Translations under genes and position numbers: made by a program | The notes under the pieces: model-generated | The model's database searches: none | Seen by the model: the letters and a program-made list of their open reading frames with translations, nothing else | What the model was told of the DNA's origin: nothing | NCBI GenBank assembly: GCA_022820825.1 | Contig: JAJEEU010000093.1 | Coordinates: forward strand, 1-64,000 | Direction of reading: 5' to 3' | DNA from: Vicinamibacteria bacterium | Lineage (GTDB): Bacteria; Acidobacteriota; Vicinamibacteria; Vicinamibacterales; UBA8438 | DNA: 64,000 nt | Shown: piece by piece, positions 34,286 through 42,335 of the stretch | Position numbering within the stretch: the stretch's first letter is position 1 | Layout of the letters: each line of letters begins with the position of its first letter

Positions 34286-34450
34286 ATGACCTGGCAGGAT
34301 TTGGCGGTCTTCGCCATCGTCGGGTGGGCCGTGGTGAGGCTCTACCGGCACCTGCGCGGCATGCTGTTCGTGCCGGCCGCCAAGACCAAGGCGGCCGGCG
34401 ACGCATCCTGCCACGGCTGCGACGACTGTGCGGAAGAGGAAACCCGCTAG
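34286..34450 (+). CDS. FeoB-associated Cys-rich membrane protein
   Basis: The 54-residue protein has one membrane helix (about residues 5-20) and a C-terminal Cys cluster CHGCDDC, typical of the small protein encoded after feoB in many bacteria, thought to help Fe(II) transport or regulation. The ATG directly follows the right end of MITE B3, so the former coupling to feoB is broken. The last 4 bp (CTAG) are shared with the stop of the convergent gene. Confidence 0.75.
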   Translation: MTWQDLAVFAIVGWAVVRLYRHLRGMLFVPAAKTKAAGDASCHGCDDCAEEETR

Positions 34451-35472
34451 CCTCCTCCGCCCACCGCTTCGGCTTCCCGCGCGCGCGCGCCGCTGAGCGT
34501 GTGGATCACCCCGTAGTTGCCTTCATGGCAGGCGTACTCCAGGAACGGCTGATCCAGCCTGGACAGCGGCACTTCCACGCTCCACGGCGCGGTGAACTTG
34601 GCCGGATCCTCGACGGTCAACTGGTACATGATCGTCTCGGCGTCGGTTCGCGTGAAGCGCTCGACGATGCGCATCGTCTCCGTCGGCACTCGCCAGGTCG
34701 CCAGCCAGCGTTCGGCGGTCTTGTCGAGGAAGTTGCGCGTCTCGACCACCAGGGTGTCGCCCTCCCAGCGGCCGACGCCCTCGCCGAGCCAGTGGCGGAT
34801 GGCGCCGTGCTCGCGTCCGTCGGTGGGCACGATGCGCCGGTCGCGGAACTGCTCGCCCTCGATGACGACCCAGCCGGGGCTTTGCGAGATCCGCTGGGGG
34901 CCGCCGGCCGTGCCGGTCCAGACCGAGCCGGGCAGCCCGTCCGTCTGGCAGCGCTCGCCGGTGTCGATGTCGTGCCAGGTGTTGAACGGCCCCAGGCCGT
35001 AGCTGGCGGTGTTGCGGTCGCTCTCGATCTGCATCTCCGGGGTGAACGGAATCCGCCCCGTGGGCCCGGTGATCAGCGACGTGCGCGTGAACACCCGCTC
35101 CGGCTCGCCCACGTCCTGCCAGAAGCGGTTGTAGGTGCCGGTCGGCTGCGTGTCGGTCTCGGGACTCGGTCCCTCCGCGGCCTGCGTCCCGTCCTCGCAC
35201 TGCCGGTAGCGCGACGTGCCGCAGCGGCTCTCCACGAGCGCGGCCGCCTCCTCCTCGGTGTAGAACTCCTTGCCGGCCAGCTCGTCCGGGCGCTCGAACG
35301 GGGTCTCCGTCTCGTTGCGCCAGACGCCCTGCAGGTCCGGCTCGCCCCACGGCGTGCGCAGCTCCGCGCCGTCCTGGGCCTGCGTGGTGCTTGTCTCCGC
35401 GCCGAGAGTCAGCAGCAGCGCGGCGCCCAGCAGCGCCGCGACGCCGGGTCGTGCGAGAAATCGCAGGCTCAT
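34447..35472 (-). CDS. Secreted 'GVW'-type protein, paralogue 1
   Basis: The 341-residue secreted protein has a signal peptide ending near TTQAQ, followed by WGEPDLQGVWRNETETPFER. Conserved features shared with the genes at 36.0 and 61.9 kb are D-(L/I)-x-G-(V/I)-(W/F) near the N-terminus, RWEGDTLVVET, a run of beta strands around ERFTR, and ACHEGNYG near the end. The family is abundant in Acidobacteriota; no enzymatic role is known to me. The start lies 21 bp from repeat A4. Confidence 0.65.
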   Translation of the reverse strand: MSLRFLARPGVAALLGAALLLTLGAETSTTQAQDGAELRTPWGEPDLQGVWRNETETPFERPDELAGKEFYTEEEAAALVESRCGTSRYRQCEDGTQAAEGPSPETDTQPTGTYNRFWQDVGEPERVFTRTSLITGPTGRIPFTPEMQIESDRNTASYGLGPFNTWHDIDTGERCQTDGLPGSVWTGTAGGPQRISQSPGWVVIEGEQFRDRRIVPTDGREHGAIRHWLGEGVGRWEGDTLVVETRNFLDKTAERWLATWRVPTETMRIVERFTRTDAETIMYQLTVEDPAKFTAPWSVEVPLSRLDQPFLEYACHEGNYGVIHTLSGARAREAEAVGGGG

Positions 35473-35493
35473 CGTTCGTCCCACCTTCCTTCC

Positions 35494-35580
35494 TGGATGG
35501 GGCTGCGCCCCAAACCCCCGGCGGCTGCTAGCGGGGACCCCGTCGCCCCGCGCCGCGCCGCCGGGCCGCGCCGTGCGCGG
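35494..35580. repeat. Repeat family A copy A4
   Basis: Hairpin GGGGCTGCGCCCC, central stem CCCGGCGGC/GCCGCCGGG, then the start of the GCCGTGCGCGG hairpin; the terminal GACGAC part is lost. It fills the gap between a GVW-type gene and the DUF6152 gene, whose TAG stop begins at the next base. Confidence 0.8.
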
Positions 35581-36012
35581 CTAGCGCTCGGTCGGGTCCG
35601 CTCCGTCGAGCGGCGCGCCGGTGCCGGACGAGCCCATGAACAGGTGCGTCCCGTCGGGCAGCGTCAGGTTCCGGCCGTTGGCGCGGTTGCTGCCGTCGAT
35701 CGCCTGGTAGCCGTCGACGACGATCGCCGTGCCCGGCAGCAGCGAGTTCTTGGTGAAGCCGCGCCGCACCAGCGAGTTCGGCGGGCCGCCCTCGACCATC
35801 CATTTCTCCACGCTGCCGTCCGGCAGCGTGACGTCCAGGTGGATCCAGGCGTGCGGATTGATCCACTCCATCTCCGTCACCACGCCCTCGAGCAGGATCG
35901 GCTTGTTGGCGTCGAACTCTGCCCCGAACGCGTGGTGTGCGAGGGCCGGCGCGGCGGCCGCGCTCAACATGCAGGCGGCGCACGCGGCCGCGACGACTTT
36001 CTCCATTCGCAT
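35581..36012 (-). CDS. DUF6152 family secreted protein
   Basis: The 143-residue protein has a signal peptide ending ALAHHAFGAEFD. The motif HHAF followed by (I)LLEGVVTEMEWINPHAW is characteristic of the DUF6152 family, a small beta-barrel-like (OB-like) secreted protein often found beside the GVW-type proteins. The function is unknown. It lies 29 bp downstream of the second GVW-type gene and is probably cotranscribed. The TAG stop abuts repeat A4. Confidence 0.75.
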   Translation of the reverse strand: MRMEKVVAAACAACMLSAAAAPALAHHAFGAEFDANKPILLEGVVTEMEWINPHAWIHLDVTLPDGSVEKWMVEGGPPNSLVRRGFTKNSLLPGTAIVVDGYQAIDGSNRANGRNLTLPDGTHLFMGSSGTGAPLDGADPTER

Positions 36013-36041
36013 CGGATGTACCTCCATCCGCCGGATTCCGG

Positions 36042-36887
36042 TCACGGAACCGGGTTGCTCAGGGAGCCGAGCAGCAGCGGCTCCACGAATTCCAGGCACC
36101 TGAAATCCATCACCTGCGCGCCGGCGTCCATGCGTCGGTAGAGCGGCATGCGCATCGTCCAGGCCCGCTCGAATACGTTCGGATCCTCGATGGTCACCTC
36201 GTAGTCGAGGTGGTACGGCGTGACGGGCGTATAGCGCTCCACCACGTGCAGCGCGTTGCTGTGGAAATTGCCGGCGCGGTCGAACCAGGTCTGGCCGTTG
36301 AAGCCGGTCACGTCGACCACGAGCGTGTCGCCCTCCCAGCGGCCGTTGGACCAGCCCATCCAACTGTCGATGGCCGGCTCGGCGTGGTCGCGCAGGTGGA
36401 TGATGCGCGTGGCGCTCGAGAACTCGTAGGCGATCGTGATCTCGTCGGCGCCCTGCACGATCTGGAACGGATAGGGCATGTAGGTGGCCCGCGGCACGCC
36501 CGGCAGGTAGCACTTCACCACCGGGTCGCCGATGTCCCGGTTCCACGGATCGACCACCATCCGCTGCTCGAAGTTCCGCCGCTTCTGCTCGGCGGCCTCG
36601 GGCAGGTAGGGGATGGCGCCGTCGACCACGCCGCGGCCGGCCGGCACGGCGCCGATGGCGCCCATTTCGAGGATCGGCGCGGGCTGGGCGACATGGTCCT
36701 CGACGTCCCAGTGGGCGGTGCCCACCGCCTGCCAGATGCCGTTCAGGTCGGGGTGTTCCGTGCCCTGCAGGCGGGGAGCGCTGTATTCGCCGTCCTGGGC
36801 GTCCGGCGCGGGGGCGGCGCATGCTACCAGCGCCGCAACCGCAACGGCCAGCGCCGCCAGTGCAACCCACCCGAGCCGATTCGCCAT
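36042..36887 (-). CDS. Secreted or lipid-anchored 'GVW'-type protein, paralogue 2
   Basis: The 281-residue protein has a hydrophobic signal ending ALVACAAP, a probable lipobox. It shares HPDLNGIWQ, RWEGDTLVVDVTGFNG and the beta-rich C-terminal region ERYTPVTPYHLDYEVTIEDP with the paralogues at 34.4 and 61.9 kb. Function is unknown. ATG at 36887 is chosen; a start 12 nt upstream is possible. It is placed directly before the DUF6152 gene. Confidence 0.65.
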   Translation of the reverse strand: MANRLGWVALAALAVAVAALVACAAPAPDAQDGEYSAPRLQGTEHPDLNGIWQAVGTAHWDVEDHVAQPAPILEMGAIGAVPAGRGVVDGAIPYLPEAAEQKRRNFEQRMVVDPWNRDIGDPVVKCYLPGVPRATYMPYPFQIVQGADEITIAYEFSSATRIIHLRDHAEPAIDSWMGWSNGRWEGDTLVVDVTGFNGQTWFDRAGNFHSNALHVVERYTPVTPYHLDYEVTIEDPNVFERAWTMRMPLYRRMDAGAQVMDFRCLEFVEPLLLGSLSNPVP

Positions 36888-36939
36888 CGACACCCCCATG
36901 CGCGGATTCTGGTCCCGCTGTTATTCGCTGTCAAGCGGG

Positions 36940-38166
36940 CTAGAAGAACCAACTGAAGGAGATGAATCCGGTGACGCCTGCCAGGCCGTATTCGGACGGC
37001 AACGGGAGGTCGTCCGTGGCCGCGTCGTCGCCGACGCCGATGAAGACCCCGGCCGCGATTGCTGCGTTGTCGGCGGCCGAATACGCCAGGCTCGGCCCGA
37101 GGATCGCGCTGCGGTCGTTCAGGTTCCACAGCCACAGCCCGCTGACGCTCCAGAGCGGGTGCACCTGGTAGGAGGCCTGCACGACGGCCTCGTCGCGTCC
37201 GAGGACCTGGTGCTCTCCGCGCAGGAACGTATCCGATTCCAGCAGATCCGTCAGCTCGTCCGGCCCGGCGGCGCCCAGGCCGTCGCGCTGATACTCGACG
37301 CCGAGCGTGAGATCCCTCCCCCCGGCCTGCAGTTGCCGGTCGACGCCGATCGTGCCGCGGAACACCAGCGCTTCCTCGAGGCGGCGCACCACGGCCTCGC
37401 CCCGCACGGCCCAACTGCCGAGCGAGCCGGCGCTGCCGAACGCGGCCGCCGGGTCGCCGTACAGCGTGCCGCCCCAGCCCGAAAGCTCCCAGTTTCGCAC
37501 GGTCGTCAGGCCGCGCGCGAGCGCCGTCGTCTCCTCGCCCGCCGGCGACCGGGTCTGCCGCACGACGACGTCGACCTCGCTGAGCGGGCCGGGGTAGTAG
37601 CGGATGCGCGCGGCGTCGACCCCGGCGCGGAACTCCCTGAACGGGTCGACCGGATTGAACGGCGTGAACGGATCGCTCGGCGTGAGAAAGAGCGCGGTGC
37701 CCCAGGAGACGGCCTGCCGCCCGGCGGTCACCTCCAGGTTTTCGGCGGGTGCGAACCCGACGTTGAAGCGGTCGAAGCGGTGCCGCCAGACGACGTGCTC
37801 GCGCTCCGTGAGCGTCCACTGCAGGTCCAGCCACTCGCCGCCGCCGGGCACCGCGGCCAGGCTGAACCCGGGCACGCCCGCCGTGCGCTGAAACGTCAGG
37901 ACATGCTCGTAGGCCGCCTCGAACCGCAACGGCCCCGCATCCGGCGTGGCGGATATCCGGAAGCGGTTGAAGTCGCTTACCGCGTTGCCCGCGGTGCCTG
38001 CGAGCGGAACGGTCTGCACGTAGCCGGAGAAGGGCAGGGTCTGCGCCGAAGCCGCACCGGATAGTGCAACCAACGCCACGGCCGCACATAGCAGGCGGCG
38101 GCGTAAGCCCCGCGTTGCACCGAGACCGGTCAGGCGCCCGGCTGGCAAGGCGCGAGGAGCGAGCAT
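36940..38166 (-). CDS. Outer-membrane beta-barrel protein whose start lies in MITE B4
   Basis: The product has about 408 residues. A signal peptide (GLRRRLLCAAVALVALSGAASA, positions about 20-41) is followed by beta strands with alternating polar and aromatic residues, and the C-terminus ends in Phe (FISFSWFF), typical of barrel proteins recognised by BamA. It may be a porin or adsorption channel. Both possible start codons (ATG at 38166 or 38214) and the Arg-rich n-region lie in a copy of MITE B, so the 5' end was captured from the element. Confidence 0.65.
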   Translation of the reverse strand: MLAPRALPAGRLTGLGATRGLRRRLLCAAVALVALSGAASAQTLPFSGYVQTVPLAGTAGNAVSDFNRFRISATPDAGPLRFEAAYEHVLTFQRTAGVPGFSLAAVPGGGEWLDLQWTLTEREHVVWRHRFDRFNVGFAPAENLEVTAGRQAVSWGTALFLTPSDPFTPFNPVDPFREFRAGVDAARIRYYPGPLSEVDVVVRQTRSPAGEETTALARGLTTVRNWELSGWGGTLYGDPAAAFGSAGSLGSWAVRGEAVVRRLEEALVFRGTIGVDRQLQAGGRDLTLGVEYQRDGLGAAGPDELTDLLESDTFLRGEHQVLGRDEAVVQASYQVHPLWSVSGLWLWNLNDRSAILGPSLAYSAADNAAIAAGVFIGVGDDAATDDLPLPSEYGLAGVTGFISFSWFF

Positions 38167-38253
38167 ATTCGATGATATGTGAGCGACGAGCAACGCAGTC
38201 CAGGCGGGATGCATGGCCGGTCGAATGCAGCGGGGCTTTCGCCGCCGCCTGCT
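38089..38253 (-). mobile_element. MITE family B, copy B4 with altered ends
   Basis: The interior matches B1 and B3 (GAGCGAGCATATTCGATGAT, GTGAGCGACGAGCAACGCAG). Both inverted ends read AGCAGGCGGCGGCG where other copies have AGCAGCCCGTGGCG; the change occurs on both arms. The left side keeps TA and the right side has TC. It overlaps the 5' end of the barrel gene. Confidence 0.75.
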
Positions 38254-38280
38254 CGTGCACGGACGCGGTTCTTCATCGAG

Positions 38281-38982
38281 TCAGGCGCGGCGCTCGTCCG
38301 CGGCCACCGCGCCGTCCACCATGCGGACCAGGCGCCGGGAACGCTCCATCACGCGGCTGTCGTGCGTGGCGAAGACGAACGTCACGCCCAAGTCGCGGTT
38401 CAGCTCGCCCATGACGTCCAGCAGCGCTTCGCTGGCCGTCGAGTCGAGGTTGGCCGTCGGCTCGTCCGCCAGCACCAGCGCCGGCCGGCTGGCCACCGCG
38501 CGCACCACGGCGACCCGCTGCTGCTGGCCGCCCGACAGCTTGCCGGGGCGTCGATCCTCGAGGCCGGACATGCCCGTGCGCTCGAACAGCTCGCCGACGC
38601 GCGCGTGACGCTCCGCGGGGTCGACGCCCTGGAGCAGCATGGGGAACTCGGCATTCTCGAGCGCCGTGAGCACCGGCAGCAGGTTGTAGGCCTGGAACAC
38701 GAAGCCGACCTCCTCGAGCCGCAGCCGCGCGAGCTCCTGGTTCGACATTTCGCTCACCTCGCGCCCCGCCACCCACACCCGCCCCTGCGAGGGCCGCGTC
38801 AGGCCGCCGATCAGGTTGAGCAGGGTGGTCTTGCCGGAACCCGACGGGCCGGCCAGCGCGGTGAACTCGCCGCGCTCCACGGTCAGGCTGACGTCGCGGA
38901 CCGCGTGCACCTCCTCGGCCTCCTGGTGGAAGGTCTTCCAGACGCCTTCCGTCCTCACGGCCGCGCTGTCGTTGGCTGCCAT
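38281..38982 (-). CDS. LolD/MacB-type ABC transporter ATPase
   Basis: The 233-residue ATPase has Walker A GPSGSGKTT, signature LSGGQQQR, Walker B LVLADEPTANLD and H-loop FATHD. This matches the LolD/MacB/FtsE group that drives mechanotransmission by FtsX-like permeases. It is the only ATPase in a six-gene minus-strand cluster with three such permeases, so it probably serves all of them. It starts 16 bp after the permease upstream. The likely role is lipid or lipoprotein release from the inner membrane. Confidence 0.85.
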   Translation of the reverse strand: MAANDSAAVRTEGVWKTFHQEAEEVHAVRDVSLTVERGEFTALAGPSGSGKTTLLNLIGGLTRPSQGRVWVAGREVSEMSNQELARLRLEEVGFVFQAYNLLPVLTALENAEFPMLLQGVDPAERHARVGELFERTGMSGLEDRRPGKLSGGQQQRVAVVRAVASRPALVLADEPTANLDSTASEALLDVMGELNRDLGVTFVFATHDSRVMERSRRLVRMVDGAVAADERRA

Positions 38983-38998
38983 GCGCCCCCTTGCTGTC

Positions 38999-40276
38999 TC
39001 AGCGGTCGAACTTCATCGCCTCGGTAACGTCGATGCGCATCGCGCGCAGCGCGGGGTAGACGGCCGACAGGCAACCGACCCCCACGATGAACGCGGTGAT
39101 CTGGACCATGCGCAACGCCCCGAAGATCGGCACGATGACCGGGTCGACCTGGACACCGCCGAAGGTCAGGTCCTCCGCGCCTTCCATGAAGGTCGCCATG
39201 TCGAGCCCGTCGCCCAGGAAATACCACATGATCAGAATGCCCAGACCCACCCCGACCAGTCCGCTGGCGGCCGCCAGCGCGAGTCCCTCGATCAGCACGA
39301 TGGTGCCGGTCTGGCCCGGCGACAGGCCCAGCGCCCGCAGCACGCCGAACTCGCGGTGGCGGTGCATCACCGACATCAGCACCGTGTTCACGATGCCGAA
39401 CGCGATGATGACGAGCAGGAACCCCTGAATGATGTAGTTGCCCAACGCGTCGACGGCAATCGCGGTTGCCAGCGTCGGATCGGACTCCTCCCAGCCCATC
39501 ACGCGGACCTCGCCGCGCGCCACGGGTTCCGCCAGGGCGCGCTCCAGCCGGTCGACAACCAACGCGGTGGCGTCGCTGTCCGCCAGCACGACGCCGACGT
39601 TGGTGACGTCGGTGGCGGAGCCGAGCCACTCGCCGGCCGTCGCCAGCGGAACATGGATCAGCATCTGGTCGATCGCGGGCAGGCCGCTGCGGAAGATGCC
39701 GACCACCCGCAGGAGCTGCCCCGCGATCTCGCGCTCGGCGTCCTGCGCCTGCACCACGAAGCGCGATCCCAGCTCCAGATCGAGGCTTTCCGCCAGGCCG
39801 GCGCCGACGCAGGCCGCCAGTCCGTCGTCCGCTTCGAGGTAGCGCCCCTCGGCCACCTGGTCGTCGATGGTGCCGAAGTCCGCTTCGGCGGCGGGATCGA
39901 CGGCCACGATCTGCGCCGGACGGGAACCGGCGGCCGAGCTCGCCAGGCCGGTGATGCCGAGCCTCGCGGACAGCGCCGTGACATGCGGTGCGAGCTCGGG
40001 AGAATGCAACGCCTGCTCGGCGGCCCGGCGCACGTCGTCCGCCAGCCGGTCGTCGATGCGGCGGCTGACGCGGTACTCGGGGCGCTCCACGGTGACGTGG
40101 CCGCTGCCCATCCGCACGCCGGAGTCGACCCACTGCTCGTGGCTGCCGTCGTCGAGCGTGAACGAGAACACCATTACCACCGCGCCGGCAATCATCGCCG
40201 CGGCGGTCAACACCGTGCGCCGCAGGTGGCGGCGCAGGTTGCGCAGGGCCAGCATGACGAGAACGCGGGCGTGCAT
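38999..40276 (-). CDS. FtsX/LolC-like ABC permease, copy 1
   Basis: The 425-residue permease has one N-terminal membrane helix, a large periplasmic (MacB_PCD-like) domain (about 50-270) and three C-terminal helices (FtsX domain), ending in YPALRAMRIDVTEAMKFDR, a usual FtsX-family C-terminus. It is about two-thirds identical by eye to the permease at 44809-46086, including the stretches HVTVERPEYRVSRRIDDRL and SRFVVQAQDAEREIAGQLLR. It would form a complex with the ATPase and another permease. Confidence 0.85.
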   Translation of the reverse strand: MHARVLVMLALRNLRRHLRRTVLTAAAMIAGAVVMVFSFTLDDGSHEQWVDSGVRMGSGHVTVERPEYRVSRRIDDRLADDVRRAAEQALHSPELAPHVTALSARLGITGLASSAAGSRPAQIVAVDPAAEADFGTIDDQVAEGRYLEADDGLAACVGAGLAESLDLELGSRFVVQAQDAEREIAGQLLRVVGIFRSGLPAIDQMLIHVPLATAGEWLGSATDVTNVGVVLADSDATALVVDRLERALAEPVARGEVRVMGWEESDPTLATAIAVDALGNYIIQGFLLVIIAFGIVNTVLMSVMHRHREFGVLRALGLSPGQTGTIVLIEGLALAAASGLVGVGLGILIMWYFLGDGLDMATFMEGAEDLTFGGVQVDPVIVPIFGALRMVQITAFIVGVGCLSAVYPALRAMRIDVTEAMKFDR

Positions 40277-40285
40277 CGCGGATTC

Positions 40286-41542
40286 CTACAGCCCCGAGAG
40301 CGTGTCCGCGGGGGGCACGCGCGCGGCGCGGACGGCGGGGTAGAACGCCGCGATCAGCGCCGTCAGGATCAGTCCGACCGTCGCCCACGTCCACGCGGGC
40401 ACGTTGATGCCGACCCGCAAGGTGGGCGTCAGCAGCGCGCCCTGCAGGGTGACGTTGCCATAGAGCCACCCCAGGCTGGGCGGCGCCGTGTAGAACCAGA
40501 TCATGAGGGGCCCCGTGACTGCCGCGCCGAGAGCGAGGCTGACGAGGCCGATGGCCATCGCTTCGTACAGCACGCTGCCCACGATGGACCCGGGCGACGA
40601 TCCCAGCGCCAGCATGACCGCGAACTCCCGCCGGCGCTCGAAGGTGGCCATCAGCATCGTGTTCGCGATGCCGAAGCTGGCGATCGCGAAGATGACGACG
40701 ATGAAGATCCAGTACAGGGAGTCGGCGAGCGAGATGTACTCGGCCAGCACGGGGTTGAGCTCGGCCCAGGGCGCAATCGCGATGGCGCGCTCCTCGGCGC
40801 CCAGGGCCGCGGCAAGACGCCCGGCCGTTGCGCCGGCCGCCGCGGGATCGGCCGTCGCGACCGCAATCTCGTGGATCCGGCCGGGATCGAGCACGACGAG
40901 CGCCTGCAAATCGGTGATCGGCATTACCGCCGTAGCCGCGTCGAACTCGACCAGACCGGTGCTGTAGATGCCGGCGATCGTGTACAGGTCGTTGGCCATC
41001 GACCCGTCGGCGGCGGATGCGACGACGACGAGCTCGTCGCCCACGGCGACCTCCAGTTGCCGCGCCATTTCCTCGCCGACCACGAGCTCGTACGCGCCCG
41101 GTACCGGCAGCCGGCCCTCGACGAGCGGATCGAGGAAACGGGTCAGCGCGACCTCGCGCTCCGGATCGACGCCCATCAGGCTGCCCGCCGAGGTGGCTTC
41201 CCCGGAGCTGACCAGCCCGCCGGCGTATGCCCGCGGGGCGGCCGCGACCACCGCCTCGTCGGCAGTGATGTCGCGCAGCAACGTTTCTACGTCGGTGCCG
41301 TCGCGGCCGCCGATGGTGTCGTACAGGCTGCGCTCGGGACGGTACTCCTCATCGTGGATTTCGATTTGTCCGCTGACGAGCGACGTGGCGTTCTCGATCA
41401 GCTCGGCGGAGATGCCTTCCGCCCAGCCGACCATGAACACCACGGCAATGTAGCCGACCGCCAGGCCGAGCGCGGTGAGGGCGGTCCGCTTGCGGTTGCG
41501 GCCGAGGTTGCGCCAGCCGATTCGCCACCAGGGGCCGGTCAC
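40286..41542 (-). CDS. FtsX/LolC-like ABC permease, more distant paralogue
   Basis: The 418-residue permease has the same layout: helix at about 20-40, periplasmic domain, three C-terminal helices, ending YPAVRAARVPPADTLSGL. It starts IGWRNLGRNRKRTALTALGL, the common N-terminus of the family. It is clearly diverged from the other two permeases in the cluster and could be the second half of a heterodimer. It lies 9 bp from the next permease and 6 bp from the LolA-like gene. Confidence 0.83.
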   Translation of the reverse strand: MTGPWWRIGWRNLGRNRKRTALTALGLAVGYIAVVFMVGWAEGISAELIENATSLVSGQIEIHDEEYRPERSLYDTIGGRDGTDVETLLRDITADEAVVAAAPRAYAGGLVSSGEATSAGSLMGVDPEREVALTRFLDPLVEGRLPVPGAYELVVGEEMARQLEVAVGDELVVVASAADGSMANDLYTIAGIYSTGLVEFDAATAVMPITDLQALVVLDPGRIHEIAVATADPAAAGATAGRLAAALGAEERAIAIAPWAELNPVLAEYISLADSLYWIFIVVIFAIASFGIANTMLMATFERRREFAVMLALGSSPGSIVGSVLYEAMAIGLVSLALGAAVTGPLMIWFYTAPPSLGWLYGNVTLQGALLTPTLRVGINVPAWTWATVGLILTALIAAFYPAVRAARVPPADTLSGL

Positions 41543-41548
41543 CGGCGG

Positions 41549-42307
41549 CTATCTCCGGCGCTGCAGTGAGCGGAGGGAGAAGAAGGCGGGCTCCAGGTCG
41601 ACGTCGAACTCCAGCTCCTCGTAGCGGATCGTCGTCCGTTCGTCGGGCTTGTCCGCGGGGTACACGTCCATGACGCCGGGCACGGTGCGGCCGCCGAACT
41701 CGGTGAACTCGCCGTGCTCCATCGTGCGCACCAACTCGCCGTCCTCGTCGTAGAATCCCGTCCACAGCGGCATGTCGTCGCTTTGCCGGATCCGGTATTC
41801 GATGCTGCCCCAGACGACGGCCGCATCGGGCTTCGGCGTCAGCCGGAACTCCCAGACCGCCACGCCGTCCGGATTCTCGCCGTCGAACGCCAGCTCGATG
41901 TCGTAATCCTCTATGAGCCGGCTCTCCTTCACGAGGTCGTCGTTCGTGAAGTGCGAGCCCATCCACGCGCCGCCCATCATGGACGCCGGGACCTTGATGG
42001 TCCGGTCTACCTTGGGCAGGTAGTTCCAGATGTCGGCCTCGGCCTTGAGCGTCGCGGTGCCGGCCTCCCTCTGCGGAGCGCGCAGGCGGACGAGCGAATA
42101 GTCGGTGCCGAGCGACCAAATCTCCATGGTCATCTGGCGCTCCCAGTGCTCGGTCACGACTTCCATGGTGGCGACGCCGCGGCTCGAGTCGCCGCGCAGC
42201 AGGCGGTCGACGCGGTCGATGATCTCCAGCGGGTCGACCTGGGCCGCGGCCGGAACCGCGGCGGCCAGCAACGCCGCAACGGTCAGGCCGATGGTGGTCG
42301 AGCGCAT
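41549..42307 (-). CDS. LolA-like outer membrane lipoprotein-sorting family protein
   Basis: The 252-residue secreted protein has a signal peptide ending AAAQ. The beta-rich body has features of the LolA/LppX-like fold (MEIWSLGTDYSLVRLRAP, LKAEADIWNYLPKVDRTIKV, MMGGAWMGSHFTNDDLVKES) used to shield lipids. The long MMGGAWMGS part is usual in the 'outer membrane lipoprotein-sorting protein' group linked to lipid exporters. It would carry lipid across the periplasm. It lies between the AlkB fusion and the permeases. Confidence 0.8.
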   Translation of the reverse strand: MRSTTIGLTVAALLAAAVPAAAQVDPLEIIDRVDRLLRGDSSRGVATMEVVTEHWERQMTMEIWSLGTDYSLVRLRAPQREAGTATLKAEADIWNYLPKVDRTIKVPASMMGGAWMGSHFTNDDLVKESRLIEDYDIELAFDGENPDGVAVWEFRLTPKPDAAVVWGSIEYRIRQSDDMPLWTGFYDEDGELVRTMEHGEFTEFGGRTVPGVMDVYPADKPDERTTIRYEELEFDVDLEPAFFSLRSLQRRR

Positions 42308-42335
42308 GTCAATCGCCAATGTTACCACTCGGTTC

